Assembly (NCBI GenBank): GCA_023101725.1
Contig: JALJCO010012607.1
Span: 62,001 to 126,000 of the forward strand
DNA: 64,000 bases
Reading direction: 5' to 3'
Source: Atherinomorus stipes
Lineage: Eukaryota; Chordata; Actinopteri; Atheriniformes; Atherinidae
The position numbers and the translations under genes were made by a program. Position 1 is the stretch's first letter, and every line of letters starts with the position of its first letter. A model generated the notes under the pieces. That model did no database searches. It was not told where the DNA came from and saw only the letters and a program-made list of their open reading frames with translations. This document shows positions 57,346 to 64,000 of this stretch, piece after piece.

Positions 57346-59312
57346 CGTGACGCGCATGAGGAGCTTTTTGGTCTCTGGATGTCAGCGTCTGATTTTATGT
57401 GGGCCATTGTCAAACTTTGGACATCATGCGCGTTTTTGCCGCCCACAACGCATTCGGTCTGAACTCACCATTACTAACTATGAAGTTGTCCTTTATGGGC
57501 ATCCTTAGTCTCTTTGTAAGTTAAAACACCCCAGAAGACCATTCAAGCACTTAGAAAAGTAAATATGCATAAAATGGGCCCTTTAATAAACAGCTGATCG
57601 AGGTGGTTAGAAAATATGAAAATGTATACAACCAATGTGGTATTTAAATACCACCGTCCTGCCACAGATGAAGTCTGCTGTTAAAGTACAGTCACTGGCT
57701 CAACACCTTACATCCCACCTGTGCACTCGATTGTGGACAGATTCTTCTTGTTCTTGGAGCCTCGAGAACAACAACAAAGTTCTCGCTTCTTGCAGAATAT
57801 GTAAATAACTTTAGTCTACTTTACAGACACAGTCCTACAGTTTCCACTGGCCATACAAGGCCAGGTGGACAAACTAATGCAAACAAAACTATGAACTAAA
57901 CCAAATCTAAGGACTATTATAATCAGTGCAAATCACCATCCAGCATCTCTTACATCTGCATCCTCTATGCAGCCGACAGAAGCAATATAACAAACCAGTG
58001 CACCCTTTTTAAAACCTTGTGTGGCCACACATGCTCACTCAAACAGAACAAAACTTACCTCATCACCAGCCTAAGAGAAAACACCTGGCATCTCCCTATA
58101 CTTCCTGTCTGTTATCTACTCCCAATGAGAGAGAAAGCCACGAGGTACTACATGACACTAGTTATGCATATATAAATTCGTCCTTCACTCCTCCAAATAG
58201 GTTCAGGACCTATAAAAGTATGATTACTCACTTTTATTGAATGTTTAAAAAAAATACAGTAATGCTGTTTGCAGAGATCTCAGAAATTGCTTTGGCGAGT
58301 AAACGGTTATCATTATGAAAAGAAATTCACATCCAGACTTGTAAAAATTACATAAAAGTTTTAATAAACTGGAATTAATTGTCCAGTAAATTATTGCAGC
58401 CCGACATTAGCAGTGCTGTGTTCTGGCCATACATTCCATTTGCAGTCATGAGTTGGAAATTCCCAACTGGTACATTGCAATTACAACCTCTGCAAGCTCC
58501 AATGGTCCAGCACAAGAAGGGGGAAAGATCATGAGGGAAATGAAACATGTTCCTGACATGACATTTTTATTTATGTTTGGACGTCAACTCCCTCTTTGCT
58601 TTTTAGATTTAGTTAACTTGACCTCTAAAAAGTGTGGATCAGACACTCTGCTTATTGAAATTTAATTCAACCAATGAAATTATATCCGCCACACTTTCAT
58701 CTCTTCCTCTATATCCCTCTAAAATGCCAATCAGCCTTCCCTCCTGCTCTCTGACTCCACTTTCCCACAATACTCTCCCACACATACATACATACATAGC
58801 AGATGTCAATGGAAATCCTCTGAATGTTTCCTTTTTTTCATTTTTTAGAGCATCAGATGCACTCAAAGTGACAACAAACACAAATATGCTCACATGGGCA
58901 CACATGCACACAAAAAGGGCAGGAAAGGGTGTGTGGGAGAAAAAGAGACCCAAAACACCAAAACAGTATTAATCCCCTGAGGAGGTCTCTAAAAGGGTTT
59001 CTTAAAGCTGATGTCCACCACACAGAGGCTTTCCAGGTCAGCACTGTTTGTGGTGGCAATGGTGCTGAAGCATTCAAGCTTCACGTCCTCACCTTTCCAC
59101 TCTGCTACTTCCTATTTCTTCACCTCTTTCATCCAATCTTTCCCTCCCTTGCTTGCTTTGGTTAGCTCTTTCTCTTTTTCATTCTCTGTGTTTTTGCTTG
59201 GCTTTCTTTGCCACAGTGACACACACCAACAGTGTCTAGGTATGGAAACAACTTACATTTGAATTGCATCAGACTGACAGTTCCATTTTTTTTTTTTTTT
59301 TTAAACATAAAG
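57346..59312. other. Unassigned noncoding DNA
   Basis: Frames of 104-112 aa at 58634-58972 overlap on opposite strands and have no recognisable domains. No bounded repeat is seen. Confidence 0.4.
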
Positions 59313-59347
59313 CATGTGTGTGTGTGTGTGTGTGTGTGTGGGGGGGG
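59313..59347. repeat. (GT)n microsatellite followed by a G-run
   Basis: About 13 GT units and then G8. Confidence 0.9.
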
Positions 59348-60013
59348 TGTTAATGACAAGTGCTGTGCTATGTTTTAAGCTATATTGACAGTTTGAGTGA
59401 TGAAAGATTTTTAATACACGCAACTTTTGTATTTTTGTGCTGTTTAGAAATAATATCGGCTTATTCTGTTCAAGACGCTGTGTTGCAGAGGTGGAAAATG
59501 AATTCATAGCCTTCATTTGGCCTTCATTTGAGGAAAATAACCAATGGAGTTATGCAGTCCTGCGACCAAAATCATAAAATACCTACATTGGTATGTGAAG
59601 ACATACAAATCAGTTTTATAATATTCAATCAACGTGAAATGCGGAGTGATTACAGGAGTCTTAAATTGAATTTGAACAAAATGATTTAATCTTTCCAAGG
59701 TGAAAGTTATTGAATCATGTATGATTTGAATGAACTTCAGCAGCTCAACTCTGAATGGATTTAGTCAAGTTGAGATAATAGAATATAATTCAGTCTAGCC
59801 ATATGTGGTCATGTATCAGTAAGATAGGTATAGTGTTACCATGAAATCCGGCATCTCAAACCATGTCAGACACAAGGCAGCAAAGAACCAAGCAATCTAA
59901 AATGGTAAGATAAAATCTGACATCATCTGTCAAAATAAAACTATAATTATGTGCAAAAAAAAAAAAAAAAAAATCCAAGTTGTCTCTTATTTTCAGTAAT
60001 ATTTGTTCACATT
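59348..60013. other. Unassigned AT-rich noncoding DNA
   Basis: Contains an A18 run near 59956-59973. Nothing else is recognised. Confidence 0.4.
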
Positions 60014-60015
60014 TA

Positions 60016-60511
60016 GAGTCGTGCTCAATATTATTGACACCCTCCAATTAAAGAAAAGGCGAAATTCACATTGATAATTCAAATAACAAGAAACTAATAC
60101 TAAATAAAATTTTGCTTTTGAATTGCAGTAGGAAATAATAATGAAAAAACAAACAAAAAAAACGGGCCCAGACACATTTGTGCACCTTTCCTGTGAAATG
60201 TGGACCACAACACCTGTCAACAGGTGTAAGAATCTTTTTGAGCATTACAGAACATACCTGATTTCAGTGATTGCCTCAGAATTTTGCTCAATAAAAGTTT
60301 AGCTTCAAAGCCCCACCATGCTTGTTGGCTTGTTTTATTTACATGTATTTGTTTTTAATATTTCATTTTGGACCAAAAATTCAAAATCAGTGTCATGATT
60401 TTCATAGAATTTTTATTTATTCTTACTTGTGTCAATTTCAACTTACTTCACTGACAACTGATTTTTTTTCCTTCTCTAATTGGAGGGTGTCAGTAATCTT
60501 GAGCATGACTG
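60016..60511. mobile_element. Tc1/mariner-like MITE
   Basis: TA at 60014-60015 and 60512-60513 flanks a 496-bp segment. Its ends are inverted over about 38 bp: cgtgctcaatattattgaca on the left and the complement of catgctcaagattactgaca on the right, both followed by ccctccaatta. TA targets and these termini fit Tc1/mariner non-autonomous elements. Confidence 0.75.
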
Positions 60512-60513
60512 TA

Positions 60514-62154
60514 TTTGTGGTTTTTAAGCAGATCGTATGTTATGTCAGCTTTCTCAATATCTGTTTATGCTCCCTTATGTACCCTAAATTCCAGCAACAA
60601 TAATTTTTTAAACACACTTTGAACACTGCAGCTTGTAAAACGATGCGGCTAATCAATGGATTGTTATGGGCAAATGAGCTTTATGAAGAAAATTGGGGAA
60701 AACCCTAAATATGGACTAGACTCCCGCTTCACAAGATTAACCTGGAGTAGCACAAAAATACTTGTGTCCTTATTATAGACATGAGCTAAGTCCTACAGTT
60801 AGCATTTCAAACAGATCGGATGTCCAGAAGGAAAGTTACAAGCCCCTTTAGTCGTCCTCGAGCTAGTGCACATAATTTTGGCATCAGTCACCAGTCTGGT
60901 TCATGGAGCAGAGGTGAATGTTTCTTATTCGGCAGCTGGGAGCAGAGATGGCTGCTTCATAAGGACCGGGTCCCTGTATTTTGGATGGAGGGAGGGGTGT
61001 GTGGGAGCACTTACGGTTAAAGAAGTCTAAACAAGTGCTTTCCCGTCAGTCTCCAGTACCACTCGAAAAAATTGCTAGATTTGTTGCTAGCCACTTTTTT
61101 GAAAGACTGTCGGTAAAGGAGTCTGAAAACTCGCTAAATATAGCAACAAAGTTACTAAGTCACAACACTGGTTATTCACAAACGCCAAACATGCCTGACA
61201 CTCTTCTCTGTTTTTTTGTTTTGTTTTGTTTTTTTTCTTTTTGCTGATTGCATGTCGACTTTACAGCTCAACATTGACCCCATGGTTTCCGGTGGTATTG
61301 CGTCGAGTGGTGGATGCGCAATCCTTCTGACAACAGCATAACCGACGCAGGAGATGAATGAAACTGTCCATCCACCTGTGTATCCATTTTCCGCATATAG
61401 CATATCAGCCTTTACAGTTAAATAATAGTGATATCCTACACATAGGAAAAAAGTCTTTGAATGAACATAAAAAAATCATAGAAATGTCTCCCATGTAATT
61501 GACTTATTTTCTTTCAGAATTAAGTGATGACATTTTATAATTTTTACAATCACAATGTGAAGTCAGCAGGTGCCACTCCTGGCACAGCAACAACAATATA
61601 TAGGTGCTATATGTTGTTGGGTAGGGTTGTGGATTGCAAGCCTTATTCCTTTAAAGAGATAGTTTGCAGCTGTGTCCTGCTCATAAGCTTTTCCTTACAC
61701 TCTTCTCTTTTCCACTTCATGTATTTCTTGATGGTTTACATCCAAAATGAGGCTATATTTTTCTTTGGTAGCCTAAGTTGTATATTCATAGATAGTAACT
61801 CTGGTCATGGGATATGGTGCTATCAAGCGCAAAACAATAGGCTGCTACTATCCCACAGCTTTGAAGTCTGAATTGTGAAAGTGCTACATGTAAATTTAAA
61901 TGTGAACACACATTTGTGTTTTACAGATTCTATTAAGACTGGGCTGCAAACAGCATTGTAAAAATGATCAAGTTGTTCACAAAACTCAGAGAAGTATATG
62001 GACAAACAGCCAAATAATAAAACAGATGCACAAACTCAAGTCTTGATTGATATATTGTATGATTAGCATTAAATTATTAATACTACAATTTGTCACTATT
62101 GTTTCTACTGCTTATTTTCTTGTTAAATAAAATTACATGAATGAAATGAATAAT
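60514..62154. other. Unassigned noncoding DNA
   Basis: The 115-aa plus frame at 61524-61871 has no recognisable domain. No repeat boundary was found. Confidence 0.4.
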
Positions 62155-62318
62155 AAAAAAAACATCAATTTAACAGAAATAGTCTTCTTGATCAGCTTGT
62201 TTAGTTTCTTCAAGTCTCTGGTTCTGATGCTGCTGCCTCAGCAGATGCTGCAAAGTTTCGACAACAGACTTGAAGATCTGCAACATCTTGGTGCAGACGT
62301 TGAATGATCTCAGCTTCC

Positions 62319-62810
62319 TTAAGAAGTAGAGTCTGCTCTGACCTTTCTTGCAGATGGATTCAGTGTTGCATTCTTACCTAGGAGCTGAACTCCAAGGTAC
62401 TTGTATTCCTCCACTACCTCCTCTTCCAGGATGTAGACAGGACTATGCTGCTTATTCTTGCTCCTCCTGAAGTCAACAATCATCTCTTTAGTTTTTCTGG
62501 TTTTTAAGATGAGGTGATTGTTACCGCACCATTTCACAAACTGATTGACCAGTTCGATGCACTCGGCTTCTTGTCCATCGCTGATACACCCCACAACTGC
62601 AGAGTCATCAGAGTATTTCTGCAGATGACAGGACTCAAAGTTGTACTGGTAGTCTGAGGTGTACAGTGTGAAGAGGAATGGTGAGAGTATAGTACCTTGT
62701 GGTGCTCCAGTGCTGCTGATCACCATCTCAGACACACAACCTTTCAGTCTCACAAACTGTGGTCTGTTTGTTAGGTAGTCATAAATCCAGGTGGTTGTGG
62801 AGGGATCCAC
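62319..62810 (-). pseudogene. LINE reverse-transcriptase fragment (palm and thumb)
   Basis: The 163-aa open frame contains the RT motif GAPQGTILSPFLFTLYTSD (residues 35-53) and the catalytic-site variant KYSDD (65-69), where many relatives have Y/F-A/S-D-D. It then continues with CGNNHLILKTRKTKEMIVDF. It would have copied LINE RNA at the target site. The upstream palm motif lies in another frame (62771-62953), so a frameshift near 62800 breaks it. No endonuclease domain is present, because the copy is truncated. Confidence 0.85.
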
Positions 62811-62953
62811 CTGGAAGTTTTGGAGCTTCTCACATAGTGAAGCAGGCGAATTGTATCAAAAGCACTTGAAAAATCAAAGAACATGACCCTCAAAGTGCTG
62901 CCTGATTGGTCCAGATGAGAGTCGGCTCTCCAAAGCTGGTATATGATATACAA
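62771..62953 (-). pseudogene. LINE reverse-transcriptase fragment (upstream palm motif)
   Basis: This contains LRVMFFDFSSAFDTI, the first catalytic-Asp block of LINE reverse transcriptases, and belongs to the same protein as the frame at 62319-62810 in a shifted phase. The residues after about position 40 of the frame are out of phase and not meaningful. Confidence 0.8.
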
Positions 62954-62960
62954 ACTGTAA

Positions 62961-63872
62961 TGGGTCCTGAAAGGTGTTTGCCTGCTTATTGAGGTGAGTC
63001 AATATCAAGTCTCTCCAGGAATTTAATGATATTAGATGTATGTTCCACTTAATGTTCTTAATGTTCTCTTAACGATCCACTTAACATCTTAGCTGTCCAC
63101 CAAATACGGTAGAGGTTGACCATTGTGTTGGGAAATTAAAGTCAAGCATACATTACCCTTCTATAAATCAATATAAGAGAATAGCTAGTGTCAGAATAAA
63201 CAATATTTTTTATTATTTTTTTTCTGATCCAGTGCGTGTGTAAAGACACATCTTAAAGAGAAGGTTGAGCCCAAACCTGTGTATGTGAGTACATTCGACC
63301 TGCTTGCATGATTCAGTGTAAATAGCTAAGTAAATGTCTAATGATTTATGTGAGAAAGTTTCTAATTTATACAAAACACTAAACATGGGTAACCTTTTTT
63401 CCATTATTTTCGAATTGAAACTCGGAGACTAATGTTGGAATCAGAATCGATAAGAAGAATCAGAGTTAATGATTCCCAATTCTAGGACATTTTGTTAAAT
63501 CCCAAAATATCAACCTATAAAAGAAGCGCGTCGAAGACAGAGCAGCAGCATCCAGGAATGCGCTCCGTCTGCCAGTCAAGGATGTGCAACTGGATCTGAG
63601 TGGGCTCATTATTCTCCTTACCTTGCATTGCATTTGTTGCATAGACCTCGAAATCATTAGTGCCACAACTTCTCCATGCTCATCCCATTATAAATAGCTT
63701 ACCAGTGTGTTTGGATCTTTGGCGCCTTCGGACTCCAGGGTGTTGTGTAAACTAGCCTTCTTGGATCAAGTTTCATCATCGCAGTGGTGCCTGGAACAAC
63801 ATGCCCTCACCAACCCAGAGCTATTTTCAGTCTCAATACCTGAAAACAGGAGGCCAAACAGAAGAAGAACCC
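62961..63872. other. Unassigned noncoding DNA
   Basis: No gene or bounded repeat is recognised. Confidence 0.4.
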
Positions 63873-63970
63873 ATCCTCTCCTCTCCTCTCCTCTCCTCTC
63901 CTCTCCTCTCCTCTCCTCTCCTCTCCTCTCCTCTCCTCTCCTCTCCTCTCCTCTCCTCTCCTCTCCTCTT
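63873..63970. repeat. (CTCTC)n pentanucleotide array
   Basis: About 19 near-perfect copies of the 5-base unit cctct (minus strand aggag). Frames across it, such as the minus-strand repeats rich in Glu and Arg, are by-products of the array. Confidence 0.95.
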
Positions 63971-64000
63971 TCCTTGCTCTCCACCCCCTCATCCATCCCT

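Larger units (their letters stand above)
62155..62960 (-). mobile_element. 5'-truncated non-LTR retrotransposon (LINE) fragment
   Basis: The minus strand encodes the back half of a LINE reverse transcriptase, followed by a region translating as a typical C-terminal extension (LYFLRKL, then SFNVCTKMLQIF near 62255-62335), and then an AT-rich 3' end. The 5' end is cut near 62960 within the RT domain. The motif style belongs to the jockey/CR1-L2-Rex1 group. Frames are broken in at least two places, near 62340 and 62800. Confidence 0.8.

Noticed and set aside
63766..63996. Glu/Arg-rich repeat protein
   Set aside because: Produced by the CTCTC array in reverse; any frame across it gives such a peptide.
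1..64000. CRISPR arrays, prophage or bacterial operons
   Set aside because: No regularly spaced direct repeats or dense coding. The DNA is vertebrate in character.

Overview
The window looks like a stretch of ray-finned fish (teleost) nuclear DNA. This rests on repeat content: fish-type tRNA-headed SINEs, L2-like LINE pieces, many short TIR elements, and a Ty3/Gypsy retrotransposon. Codon-dense genes are absent, so this is probably intergenic or intronic DNA. The species cannot be named from the sequence. No complete host protein-coding gene was found. The only host-gene hint is a weak candidate first exon near 30.3-30.5 kb.

The centre of interest is 17.9-27.0 kb, a nest of four mobile elements. 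A Harbinger-like element (TTA target duplication) carries a palindromic MITE and a 7.6-kb Ty3/Gypsy element on the minus strand. One LTR of the Gypsy element is split by a 918-bp hAT element with an 8-bp target duplication, and that hAT element carries a tRNA-like segment. The Gypsy element has near-identical LTRs, a polypurine tract, and Gag, protease, RT/RNase H and integrase frames in the order typical of Ty3/Gypsy. The frames are broken by about six frameshifts, five of them at or beside homopolymers. A second copy of the host Harbinger-like element at 52.4-53.6 kb lacks the insertions and serves as an empty-site control.

Layout: 0-6.2 kb holds a SINE, a truncated TTAA-type element, a Harbinger-like MITE and a 1.6-kb TIR element. 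6.2-15 kb is mostly unassigned with a hAT MITE, a 0.67-kb TIR element and an L2 remnant. 15.0-17.0 kb is an antisense L2 LINE interrupted by two MITEs and a suspect homopolymer-rich stretch. 17.9-27.0 kb is the nest. 27.8-35.1 kb has a SINE, the candidate exon, a second SINE, a 1-kb hAT element and a TTAA element with its own SINE. 35-50 kb is largely single-copy-looking DNA with possible conserved noncoding blocks, two MITE or repeat copies and a SINE. 50.8-55.3 kb is a cluster of TTAA-type elements, including a 3.2-kb composite. 55-64 kb is mostly unassigned, with a Tc1-like MITE, a jockey/L2-group LINE RT fragment and a pentanucleotide array at the end.

All repeat calls come from termini, target-site duplications, within-window comparison and recognisable protein motifs. 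Family names are given at superfamily level only.
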